Source: Zygaena filipendulae (Eukaryota; Arthropoda; Insecta; Lepidoptera; Zygaenidae). Taken from it: DNA of 64,000 bases. Each line of letters begins with the position of its first letter. The first letter of the stretch is position 1. Of this stretch, positions 46,452-56,881 are shown piece after piece. The position numbers and the translations under genes are program-made. The notes beneath the pieces were generated by a model, which was not told the DNA's origin, made no database searches, and worked only from the letters and a program-made list of their open reading frames with translations. Location: the NCBI GenBank assembly GCA_907165275.2, contig OU015662.1, positions 7,199,501 through 7,263,500 of the forward strand, in the 5' to 3' direction.

Positions 46452-49400
46452 TTACGTCGACTCCTGTTCAAACAGCGCCGCTCGCGACAGCGACATTTGC
46501 AAAGAGCTGGGTGGCCGTTTCTTCACGAACAAACCTTTGACGCATGGAGCTAGTAAGTACACGAGTACGCCTCCGGCGATGGCGGAGATCGCGCACAGCG
46601 CCCACTGCGCGGCGCGGATGGACGCCGCCACTTGCGGTATGGGCGCGGTCAGCTTGCACAGCGTCACGAGCGAGGCGGACGTGTGGTGCGGCCCAGTGAC
46701 GCGTGCGCTCGGGCCGCAGTCCGCCTCTTGCCAACCGATCCATCCCGCTGTCCTGTTGAATAAAACCTGAAAACAGAAAAGAAAAATATAATACCTGCAT
46801 AGGGGGCGTCCATTAATCACGTGTGAGGCTCGAAAAGGGGGAATGGTCCGGAAAAATTAAGAAATATCACAAGTCCTGTGCACATAGGACTGAGATTTGT
46901 ATTCAGAGATCATTTACCATAACATTAGTCTTCGGTCATGTTTATCTAGAAAAACGACGTTGGATTTTCAGAATAGCACTAGGTCTTTAATTGGGAATGC
47001 AGGCCTACAGGCCTACGGGCGTTACCTGTAGGCCCTCCATGGCGGTGTAGCCGAGCACGGTCTCCCGGCCGCCCGCCTCCAGCCCCAACTTGTAGCAGTA
47101 CTGCGGAACGGTGCCCTCGGGCCCGCCGCTGTGCGCCGACACCAAGCGCATATAGTTCTGGAGACACCCGACACACAACATCAACAACAGTATTCCATCT
47201 TCTTTGAAAACTTACGGGAACTTTTGGGATGGGGAACTCGCAACCCGTCACGATGTGAAAATTTCTTAAGGCACGTTGAGAACGTGTGTGTGTGTGTGTG
47301 TGTGTGAGAGACAGGGTGTGTGCGTGCGTGCTTGCGTGCGTGAATGCGTGCGTGCGCACTTGCGTGCGTGAGTGCGTGCGTGGTCGCTCTTTGTGCAGAG
47401 GGTGTCCATCGCGATACAACGCGGCAATGCAGCAAGCGTTATGGGCACCTTTGCACCGGGCGCTACGGGGGACGGGTTTTCATAGATTTAGGACGACCCT
47501 CTTGATGGGGGAATAGTGTTGACCAATGCGTGTGTTATTTAGAAGTTTATTTAATTAGTATACTGATACTGGCATAACCCTTCTGCGTGCAGCGAGTTTT
47601 AAGTAAAATAAATAAATATGTATTTATTAGAGTCGTTATCGTTGTACAGTTTGTAAAAAAAAAAAACGGACGACGGAATTGCCGCCCAAACACTCGACTT
47701 TAAATCTTACTTTGATAGTTGATGTATCGAAATTTCGACATTATAGGTCGGTAGTATGGTGGCTCATTTTATATAATTTAAAAAAATACCTGAGGCGGAA
47801 TCTCGAGTGTGAAGTATTGGTGATCAGAATCGGCACTCAACAGGTCAATAGCGAGCCACGGCTGCGTCCACTTCTGGGGATCAGGCCAACAGGCAGCCTG
47901 GAAAATAAACTTAATATTTTTTTTATAGTGTAATGGATTATTTGTATGCACCTACAAACGTTTATGCATTTCCAAATGAGTATCATTTAAATGAGACGCC
48001 AACACGAGCCATCTAATATGCTTAAATTTATGCTTTATCACACAAATTGCGTTTAAATAATTTCTTAAATACAGCAAAATTGGGCAGTTTTTTTTGTTAC
48101 CAACTTAGCTTTTGGCTTTCACATTTGTTTTTGCTGGGATATTTTCTTCTAGTATAGTTTACAGATAACTAAAGTGGCAAAAATAAATGAAAACAACTAA
48201 TCAAGAAAGCTACGAGTATTGTTTGTTTTTTCTTTGCTTGACATGCTAAAACTCAATCAACCGAAACATGCCTAGCTAAAGTAATTAGATTTGATTGATT
48301 TTATGTATTACCTCTCCATGGTACCAAAATTCATCCAAAATGACTGGATTTTGAATAGCACTCTTTAATTCGTCAACTACCTGCAAGTAGAAAACAAAAC
48401 ACTGTTAACTTCCTAATTATTAAGAGGCTATGTTGAAAAGTAATTTTGTTAAATTATAAAAAGACAGAGCATGTGAGGTGAGGCTAATTGGGTGCACAAT
48501 GAAAACGAAAACAACGAAAAACATTGTGATAAAGTCACATAACTAAGTGAAATTATAGGTAGCTTTGTCAATATTTGTTCCTTTTTTTTTATTAAATCAA
48601 TTCTTGAGTTTCTATTAATTACTGTTTCTATGCATTCTGCTATAAAGCTACTTGGAAATTTTTTTATGAAAATTATGTCATTAATTACATAACAATTCTG
48701 TTTTTATTTACATTATGATACTATTGATAGTATTTTAAGCAGTTTCAACTCAGTGTGGATATGTCAGTCGATTAATCTTTCTGTTTCTTGCTTTTCAAAT
48801 ACACAGAAACTAACCTCTCTGAACAAAACATCAGGTAATCTTATATTTGTTGTTCCACTATCCACTATACTTTTCTGTTGGTTTAACATCTGACAGGTTT
48901 CTTCATCTGGATTTTGAAACAATGTACCATCTTGAACAGTCACATTTAGCAAAGTTTCATTTTCAATACTGTCCTCAAAGTGAAAAGATTGTTTTCGTGT
49001 ATTGTTTGTCATTGCTCTGATTGATATAATACCAATTTCATACCAACGTTTACGTAGTATAAGTGTTTGAAACATTGGCTTGTCATTTTTATTGGATGTG
49101 TAATCATCTGAAATAATAAAATTGGTTGATTATAAAATTGTCTATAGTATATGAATAATAAATCCTTACTAATATTATACATGCGAATTGTTTGTTTGTT
49201 ACACTTTCACGCCTTAACAGCTCAACCGATCATCATGAAATTTTGCATGCACGTTGTCAGGGGTACAGAGAAGGACATAATATTTTTATCCAGGAACTCC
49301 GAAATTTCCGTGAAGAACAGTTAGTAATGTAAGTAATAAATATTAAGAAAATCAATCAATATTAATTAACAAAATCAAATTCATTGTCCGCCACATGTAA

Positions 49401-51237
49401 AACAAAGCTACCAAAGATTTTCAGACATCTTGAATTAATAAAGAGTTATCTACTTATTGTTTAATAGTCATCAATTTCACTTAATAAAATACACGTAAAA
49501 TTATATAATCAACCTTACAGTTAAATAATCACATAGTATCAGAAGAAACAAATGATAAAATATTACCAAGCATTTCAAAGTTTCCATAGTGTGTAGCATT
49601 AGTGTAACTTTGTACACCACATAGCTTCAGTTGAAATGATATTGGCTTCTTAGAGACTCTTTCAACAGAATCAAGCCATGACTCTACTATGACGTTTTCA
49701 CCCCAAGCACCTACAGGTAGGTAGGCTAAACCTAAAAGACCCTAGAACAATTTTAGCCAAAAGTTTAGGATACTCTTATATTTATTTACTGATGAAGTGA
49801 TGAGTACCTACTTAGTAGTATTTAGCACAACAATATATTTTAGGTTTAGAGTAGTTTGTAGATCGATTTTCATATAAAATGTACATAATATGATATACTT
49901 AATACTATCAGAAATAAATTGCACTGTTCAAATTTTTCACACACCTGTCAAAAAAAAAAAAAAATTGGGAAAAAATTGATACAGAAGCCATTTTCAACCA
50001 AAATTGTGAATATCCTCTGTAATAAAGGTTCCCCTGAACTAAGGAAATTCACAATTTCTGTTCTGTTCAATACAAAATATATAGACACTTAATTCAAGCT
50101 ATTAACCCCTTGTGTTTTTAACTAACCTGCCAGCCAGATCCATTCATAAAAAATTTATGACTTTTTTTTATGAGTGCAAAGTTGGTCCTTACTTCAAGTT
50201 TAGTAGAGAGCGATGGAAACTCAATATAATCAGAAACTAGACGACCAATCCACATACCTTGTGAGTATTTAGCTTGGACCTGGAAACAAAGTATATTATT
50301 TATTATTTTCTTAATTCAATCTTTATGGATATATATTCATATATAATATATTCATTAATATTTTATAAAGCAAGTAGCATTACCTCTTTTCCAATATCAT
50401 AAAGACTGCTTGAATTTTCCGATACAAAATATTTTTGATTATCCTCTTCAGGATATGAAGCGATAGCTAAGGTTGTGCTTCCCGTATCAACAAGAACATA
50501 CAACTGTAAAAAAATCTTTTTCTTACAATTATAAATAATTATCATCTAATAATATTATACCTAGTAATTGGACGACAATAAGCAATAACTTGTTCACACA
50601 AAATTAATTTATTGATACAGAACACTTTATTGGGAGTTAGAGAATGTTTTTAACTATGTTTTTTACCTCAATACATTGTTTAAATACCCACAAAATGTTA
50701 AAATTGAAAAAAATTGTAGAGATCAAATGAAAACACGATTTATTAAAAATAGCTCCAGTGTGGGTTAACACACTGTTCCATTAAAGAAGAATTTAGTGGA
50801 ACTATCACCTAACTGATTTAACAAAATAAACTATTTTTATAATATTATAGCTGTTCCCTTGCAGTTTCACTTTCACTATCAATTGCAGAATCAAAGTTTG
50901 AATCTCGGGTCTCCTTTGCAAATGAAATAAAAGTATTGGTTCAGTAGTAGATAGTTCAGAGATTACCCTTTGCCTGCATATAAACCTATCCTCTATAATA
51001 TAGGTACCAATTATTACCTATTTATCTATAATTAAAAAATCTTATACCGGCAAAAAATTAATAAAATCTTGCAGGGAGCTGGTAGATAAATACCTTTTGC
51101 TGAGGCCGTCCGAGATTTATTTCAATAGCATAAGCCTGACCAGCAATTCCGTATAAATTATAGTCGTCATCAAGAGCTACAGATGCCACAGTTAACAGCA
51201 ATATGCGAAAAGTAAAAAACAACAATTTTCGCACCAT
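46452..51237 (-). CDS. BACE: beta-secretase (BACE)-like membrane aspartic protease, 9 exons, 502 aa
   Basis: Minus-strand coding exons are 51094-51237, 50384-50503, 50127-50279, 49567-49741, 48815-49107, 48312-48380, 47790-47897, 47026-47157 and 46452-46766 (1509 nt, stop TAA). The protein has a signal peptide (VRKLLFFTFRILLLTVASVA), a first catalytic motif VDTGSTTLA (Asp54), a flap segment KYSQGMWIGRLVSD (Tyr93), GWQ/GLLGLAY as in BACE, and a second catalytic motif SIVDSGTTNIRLP (Asp280). Six cysteines in the C-terminal lobe fit the three BACE disulphides. There is one membrane span at about 453-471 and a tail of about 30 residues. Length and layout match vertebrate BACE1 (501 aa). Pepsin-like enzymes of this subfamily are type I membrane proteases of the endosome/Golgi that shed membrane proteins. 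The Met at 51237 is preferred over an in-frame one ten codons upstream because it starts the signal peptide. The tail lacks an obvious acidic-dileucine signal. Exons 8-9 are far more GC-rich than exons 1-6. Confidence 0.94.
47284..47389 (+). repeat. (GT)n and (TGCG)n microsatellite in BACE intron 7
   Basis: A GT run (47284-47306) is followed by GAGAGACAGG and then repeated TGCGTGCG with variants. It produces overlapping low-complexity ORFs rich in CVCV or THTH that are not genes. Confidence 0.9.
49163..49325 (-). repeat. 'ctagctgt'-type interspersed repeat in BACE intron 4
   Basis: 'ttactaatattatacatgcg', 'acactttcacgccttaacag', 'gatcatcatgaaattttgca' and a decayed 'cgtgaagaacagttagta' end. 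Confidence 0.65.
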
Positions 51238-52915
51238 ACTACCCGATTGAAATAATAGATCAATCAATCAATAGGTAATTTTTTGAAATTTGGCTTAACT
51301 GTAGGTACATTAGGCACCCTCGATTTCGAGCACAAATTAACTAGACTTGATTTCGAGCTTCATATTTTTTATGCGTCGGACTTTGCCTAATATAACTTCA
51401 CTTAATATAATCCCTAATTACGGCAACTTAAAGTTTTCGAGAAAAAAAATAAGTACCAAGATATTAAAAAGTACTTTGTGTGTTAATAATTTCGTCGATT
51501 TCTCCACAAATTAAATTTGTGAGATAATACTACACAAGTCGCATAATAAATAAGACTTGTGAAGTTGACAATGTCAACATCAGTCTTGTCAACCATTTTT
51601 TTTTATTTTTGTAATGTTTATCCTCAGAGTTTACCCCTTTCAGGGAAGGCAAAGGAAACTTAGTCCATGCAGCCAACAACCATAATAGGGTACTTAAATG
51701 AAATTTATAATAAGAAATTGTGTCAATATTTCAAAAATAGAGCCTTAGAAAAGCGTTATCGTGAAAGATTTACTAAAAAAATTTCAATAGTTTCCAAAAT
51801 ATTCAACTTTTAATTTTGTGAAACGGAACGTTGCAACGAAACCCCAATCACAGCCAAGCTTAACAAATGACGTCACTTTTATTTTTTTAGGAAACATTAA
51901 CCTCTTTCAGAGAAGGCAAAAGAAACTAAGTGCATACAGTCATCGCATATTTTCCATTTTCTGAAGTTTTTTAATTTAAAATGCATCGGTAAGATGCATT
52001 TCGATTCTTTACTGGAACTTTTGGAAGTAAATCGACACAGTTCAACCTTAATTTCGCTTTTGGAAGTTATCTGTCTGTCAGTGTCACATGACCCTGTCAA
52101 TACGACATTGACATTTCTATCACAGATTAATAAGGCGTAATTTTGAACAAGTGACGTCATTCCGCGTTTCGGCGATAAGGTCTAAAGTAGGAACTTTGAA
52201 ACGCTCTATTTAATTAATTTATGCATATATTTTTTTTCTTTTTCTTGCTTTGTTTAAGTAGGCCATATATCTTTAAAATAGATTGAAAAAAAAAATTCAT
52301 TCAAGTACCCTATTGTGATTTTAAGGGTTTTTACTTTTTAACTTCAGCTTTTGAGGAAAATATTTTTGAGAGTTCGTAACACTAGACATAAGTCTAGTTA
52401 AGCCAACGTCCATACTACGTTTAAGTCTAATTAATTTGTGGTTGAAAACACCGGTTCTCGTCCCGTCTAGTTAATTTGTGACACTAGTAAGTCAAAAAAT
52501 TTCAACTTTCGTCTTTCATGTTTCAATTCAAATTTCAACCGGTAGGTAATTAATGTTTAATTATTTAGTAGTAATTTAAGTTTGTGATTATATCTTGTGC
52601 TTCCAGGTTTATTTGCGAGAGAATTTTTGAAACCAGGATTTTTCTATGCTAGTTATCTAGTCACAAAACTCACAATCCCAAATCATCAAAAGCTTGCAAT
52701 ATTAGGAACAAATACTTTAAATTACCTTTAACTTATAAGTTAGTTTGTTCGGTTTCTATATTTGTTGAAATCTAATGTGCATAAGTGTATGCTCACTGAT
52801 CACATACAGTATTTTAAAGAATATCTTTGCATACAGTGGTTTCGTTTTCTTTAAAGTTTATACATAACACGAACGGCATCCTTTTTTTTTAGATTCATTC
52901 CATAAGCTTAATAAA
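51238..52915. promoter_or_regulatory. divergent intergenic region between BACE-like and RFC3 genes
   Basis: This is the only space between two head-to-head genes, so it must hold both promoters. About 626 bp of it (51687-52312) is a MITE. That leaves about 450 bp next to the BACE start and 600 bp next to RFC3 as candidate promoter DNA. No clear TATA box was identified on either side. Confidence 0.45.
51687..52312 (-). mobile_element. MITE, GGGTACTT-ended family (copy 2), between BACE and RFC3
   Basis: The termini GGGTACTTAAATGA and TCATTCAAGTACCC are inverted repeats flanked by 'ata'/'tat'. The interior is the reverse complement of the copy at 13368. It has no coding capacity. It occupies more than a third of the divergent promoter region of two housekeeping-type genes. 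Confidence 0.78.
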
Positions 52916-53983
52916 ATGAGCCTTTGGGTAGATAAACACCGCCCGAAGGACTTGACGAAGTTAGACTTTCATGAACATCAAGCGGAACGTTTGAAAAATC
53001 TTGTACAGCAAAGTGACTTTCCGCATTTACTTGTCTACGGTCCTTCAGGAGCCGGTAAGAAGACACGTATTATGTGTTTGCTCAAAGAACTGTATGGATC
53101 TGGTGTGGAACGTCTCAGGCAAGAAACCATGGACTTCACAACACCATCAAACAAGAAAATTGAATTAATGACCGTCAGCAGTAATTATCACATTGAGGTG
53201 AACCCAACTGATGTTGGTATTCACGATCGGGTTGTTATTATGGATGTAGTAAAAAATGTTGCCCAAACTCATCAATTGGATGTAACTGGACAAAGGGAGT
53301 TCAAGGTTATTATATTGAATGAAGTAGATGATTTGACTAAAGATGCCCAACATGCATTACGTAGAACTATGGAAAAGTATGTATCAACATGCCGTTTAAT
53401 ACTAGTGGCAAACTCTATATCTCGTGTTATACCAGCGATAAGGTCTAGGTGTTTGACCATAAGAATACCTGCTCCAACTGAGATGGAAATTGTAGCAGTC
53501 TTACATAGTGTATGCAAAAAAGAAGGATTAATACTGCCTGATGAATTAGCAATGAGAATAGCCAAATGTGCTGATCGCAATTTAAGAAGAGCATTGCTTA
53601 TGTGTGAAGCTTGTAAAGTTCAACAGTATCCATTTACAACTGATCAAAAAGTACCAGAGCCAGATTGGAAAATATTTATTAGAGAAACAGCATCTATGAT
53701 ACTCTCTGAACAATCACCAAAAAAGCTTGGTGAAGTAAGGAATAAACTTTATGAGCTCATAATTCATGGTGTGCCCCCTGATATGATATTTAGTGGTTTA
53801 CTGAAGGAACTTGTCCAAAATTGTGATATGGCAATGAAATGTCAAGTAGCAAGTCATGCTGCCAAATATGAGCATAGAATGAGACTTGGCAACAAACCAA
53901 TATTCCACCTAGAAGCATTTGTTGCAAAATTTATGGCAATCTACAAAAAATTTATGGAGGAATCCTTGGGTGATGCATTTTAA
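52916..53983 (+). CDS. RFC3: replication factor C subunit 3 (RFC3 / RfC38), intronless, 355 aa
   Basis: A single uninterrupted ORF runs from the ATG after 'ataaa' at 52916 to TAA. It matches the small clamp-loader subunit called RFC3 in vertebrates, Rfc5 in yeast and RfC38 in Drosophila, and has the usual length of about 355 aa. Visible motifs are the N-terminal SLWVDKHRP, a Walker A GPSGAGKKT (residues 42-50), a Walker B-like region FKVIILNEVDDL (129-140, with NEVD in place of DEAD as in this subunit), the HALRRTMEKY sensor region, and the RFC-box SRC (177-179). The C-terminal collar domain includes EACKVQQYPFTTDQ and HLEAFVAKFMAIYKKFM. It acts in the nucleus in the RFC complex that loads PCNA on primed DNA. 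It is head-to-head with the BACE-like gene, 1.68 kb apart. An AATAAA follows at 54059-54064. The absence of introns is notable. No frameshift or stop suggests decay. Confidence 0.97.
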   Translation: MSLWVDKHRPKDLTKLDFHEHQAERLKNLVQQSDFPHLLVYGPSGAGKKTRIMCLLKELYGSGVERLRQETMDFTTPSNKKIELMTVSSNYHIEVNPTDVGIHDRVVIMDVVKNVAQTHQLDVTGQREFKVIILNEVDDLTKDAQHALRRTMEKYVSTCRLILVANSISRVIPAIRSRCLTIRIPAPTEMEIVAVLHSVCKKEGLILPDELAMRIAKCADRNLRRALLMCEACKVQQYPFTTDQKVPEPDWKIFIRETASMILSEQSPKKLGEVRNKLYELIIHGVPPDMIFSGLLKELVQNCDMAMKCQVASHAAKYEHRMRLGNKPIFHLEAFVAKFMAIYKKFMEESLGDAF

Positions 53984-54058
53984 AATACCTGCCAAGATAA
54001 TATAATAATTATCAGTTTTTGTATTCACTTCACATTTTCCATTTTATATTAAGTAAAT

Positions 54059-54064
54059 AATAAA
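54059..54064 (+). terminator. polyadenylation signal of RFC3
   Basis: A canonical AATAAA lies 76 nt after the RFC3 stop codon, in AT-rich 3' UTR sequence. This is the usual position for a cleavage/polyadenylation signal in a short 3' UTR. Confidence 0.6.
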
Positions 54065-54469
54065 TTTTACATGTTTTTGCCTTCATATTACTTTTCCTGT
54101 CAATAACAGTAGGTGATAATTATTGCACAAGTATGCTACTTGATTTGCAAAGAACCTAAATATTAGGTGCACAGCATTGTGCTAGGCCAAGTTCTGACCT
54201 AGGGCATGCTGTTTGTTTATAGATTTATACCATGGACCAATTAAACTAGATTTAATTGGTCCATGGTAACAACCTACTTCCTATTAGGTACCTATACTTA
54301 GGTACCCTCTATTGATCCTACATAGGTACCTACTTACAATATTACCTACACTAACACTCGGTAAGTCTTGCCTACAGCTGTCGTACGTCTTGTCCTATAG
54401 GCACGTTACATGTTTACGTTACAGTAGACAAGACCCAGGTCAATCAGTTTCATCTAATATAGGTACTAA

Positions 54470-54682
54470 TACTAGCTGTTCCCCTCGGTTTCACCCGAGG
54501 TTATTTCGGAGTTCCCGCGGGAATTCTGGGATAAAAAGTACCCTATGTCCTTCCCTGTATCCCTGACGACGTGTATGCAAAATTTCATGATCCATTGAGC
54601 CGTTGAGGCTGAAAGCGTAACAAACAAACTCACTTTTCGCATTTATAACCGCGAGTGAAACCGCGGGGCACAGCTAGTGCAT
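54470..54682 (+). repeat. 'ctagctgttcccctcgg' interspersed repeat
   Basis: It begins 'actagctgttcccctcggtt' with 'aaaaagtaccctatgtcctt'. The last 30 bp are the minus-oriented end of another copy ('gtgaaaccgcggggcacagc'). Confidence 0.65.
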
Positions 54683-55059
54683 AGATAAATAACTAGCTTC
54701 CACAAGACAGAAAAGTGACCTTAATCCACGCTGTAGTAATCGAGGTCGTGCGCTGTAGGTAGGTACTACATGTGGCTAATGGCTAAGGCTTTGGTAGGGA
54801 CTTTTTAAAAAAATAATAGCATTATTACAAAGTAGATCTTATTAGAAAATATGTAAGTACCTACCTTCATAGTTGCTGGTGGGTACTGGGTTGGTATTTA
54901 AAATAGGAGTTTCACCGACTAACAGGTAGGTTGCCAAAAGTTCGTGAAGATATTGTAATGTTTGCTTTCCATCACGTATGAACGGCTGAACGGATAGATC
55001 CATAAACATGAAAGGTACACAGATAAAATTCATGTTAAAGGATACTTTTTCCTAGAACC

Positions 55060-55285
55060 AAAAATTCGATAGAGCGTATATGCAAAGGGTCTATTTTGGG
55101 TCCTCTTCTGTTTTTAATTATGATGACCTTGCACATAGAGTAAGGTATTCAAAGTGTTTGTTATATGCCGATGATCTCAAACTAACGTTGCAAATAAACT
55201 CCAGTGAGAACTGCAAACTTCCACAAAAAGATATAGAAGCACTTCACCAAGCAATGGAGCGAGACAAACAAGCTATTCTTTAACA
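55060..55285 (+). pseudogene. LINE reverse transcriptase fragment with YADD box
   Basis: A short frame carries NYDDLAHRVRYSKCLLYADD then LKLTLQINSSENCKL and QKDIEALHQAMERDKQ. YADD is the polymerase catalytic motif C, and the preceding 'gggtcctcttctgtttttaat' matches the usual GPLLFxxFxND block with a frameshift. Only about 225 bp survive, so it is a non-functional scrap. Confidence 0.8.
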
Positions 55286-55407
55286 ACAACAATTAGTGCA
55301 ACGCTATGACCTATGGTCGTGGATTGCAGCAAATTCCTTTCCATGCTCCTCAACAAAGTAAAAATTATTGCCTGGAGAAGTATCTATATTCTTTTCTAAA
55401 TCCCTAC

Positions 55408-55617
55408 TAATATTATAAATGCGAAAGTACCTAACTCTGTCTGTCTGTCTGTCTGTTACGCTTTCAGGCCTTAACGGCTCAACCGATCATCATGAAATTT
55501 TGCACACACATTATCAGGAGTACCAACAGAGAAGGACATAGGTAGGTACTTTTTGCCCTGGAATTCCCGCGGGAATTCTGAAATTGACGCGGGTAAAACC
55601 GTGGGGAACAGCTAGTA
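55408..55617 (-). repeat. 'ctagctgt'-type interspersed repeat (minus), with (GTCT)n
   Basis: 'aatattataaatgcgaaagt', CTGTCTGTCTGTCTGTCTG, 'gatcatcatgaaattttgca' and 'aaaaccgtggggaacagcta' follow in order. Confidence 0.7.
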
Positions 55618-56034
55618 TAATAAGTATAAAATATCATTAGGGAAATAGCATTAAGTAGGTAGGTATAACTTTTAAAGTTTCCTCGCTTGAGCAAAACCGC
55701 GGATTAATTACTCGGCAGCTCAACAGGCTCAACTTAATTATAAAATGAAATTGCACTGCCTCTGTTGCATTGCATTCTTTACCTAATTAGGTAGGTCGTT
55801 TCTTTTACTTATTTTTCTTTGGTACAACTTTTTCAGAGCTAACCGACTATCATCTTCTTCTTCTTCGTCTTCTTTAATTATAGAGGCATGAGAAGAAAAA
55901 TACCATAAGACGCATTTTTGAATTGTTCGAATTACTTTCGCACATAGGTATATGGAATCGCAAGATTCGCATAATAGTATAATTAGGTAGGTACAAGGGG
56001 AGGTATCATGTCAGTCGTCATACTCGTAAAATGG

Positions 56035-56087
56035 AAGCGTAGATATAGTATATAAATATATAATATTTATATACTATATCTACGCTT
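56035..56087. repeat. perfect 25-bp inverted repeat with 3-nt loop
   Basis: AAGCGTAGATATAGTATATA then AATAT (56035-56059) is exactly complementary to 56063-56087. It is directly followed by a 'gctgtgccccgcagtttcac' repeat at 56104. Confidence 0.85.
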
Positions 56088-56103
56088 ATATAAATATAAT
56101 ATT

Positions 56104-56255
56104 ACTGGCTGTGCCCCGCAGTTTCACCCACGTTTTGGGATCAAGAACCTTTGCGGACGCAGGTAAAACAACCCGCCAAAATTTCGTCACAATCGGACCA
56201 ATGGTTTCGAAACGCATAGAGGACAGACATACAAACATTCATTTTTATTTATAAA
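56104..56255 (+). repeat. 'gctgtgccccgcagt' interspersed repeat, partial
   Basis: The head is 'ggctgtgccccgcagtttca'. The body 'tttcgtcacaatcggaccaa' differs from the usual family body, and it ends at an AGAAGAAGA run. Confidence 0.55.
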
Positions 56256-56691
56256 GAAAGAAGAAGAAGAAGATTATGTTTTCCGTAAAAATTTTATTAC
56301 AAAAAACAGCTGTGGTGGTCGTCGGTTCAAGTCTCACTGTTTCTCTAAGAAATTTTTGTCGTATTTCACTGATTGATACACATAATATCCATTTTTAGGG
56401 CTGCACGGCAAACAACGGAATGCTTGTAATTTCGTGATCTGCGGTCGTTTGTGCATCTGTCCGTACATAATATTATGTCGCGGCAATTTTTACTCTGAGA
56501 TTATTGTCACTGGGAATGACTATACCTACCTACCACAGATAACAATTTAATAATGTACCTACACAACAATAGTGTAGTGAATTTATGACAGTAGGTATTT
56601 AATCTAAGTATTTTCCTTAAGAATACCTAGGTAGGTACACTTAATTATTGTAACAAATATAAAATAGCATTTAACTAATTATCTTTATTTA

Positions 56692-56725
56692 ATGACCCGA
56701 TTGGCGCAGTAGGTCACCATAGTAC
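56692..56725 (+). mobile_element. SINE head fragment
   Basis: Only 'aatgacccgattggcgcagt' plus 'aggtcaccat' remain, the first 30 bp of the SINE family. The match stops before the B-box. Confidence 0.6.
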
Positions 56726-56881
56726 GGGAGATACCGATGCTAATTCGGGATTAACTCGAGCGTCGTTGGGTTTTGAAGATTAGGAGGTATAAACAAAATA
56801 AGATTATATGATGTTTTTTCATTCATCGGTGGGTTTAGCTTCTACAGGCTTTCAAAAATGTAAAAAAAAAATATTAACATG

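Noticed and set aside
46468..46800. 110-codon ORF overlapping the last BACE exon in another frame
   Set aside because: It is a shadow in a GC-rich exon. The frame giving cysteines, transmembrane span and tail of BACE is the real one.
46979..47448. Several overlapping ORFs rich in THTHTH or CVCVCV
   Set aside because: They come from the GT and TGCG microsatellite in BACE intron 7 and from out-of-frame reading of exon 8.
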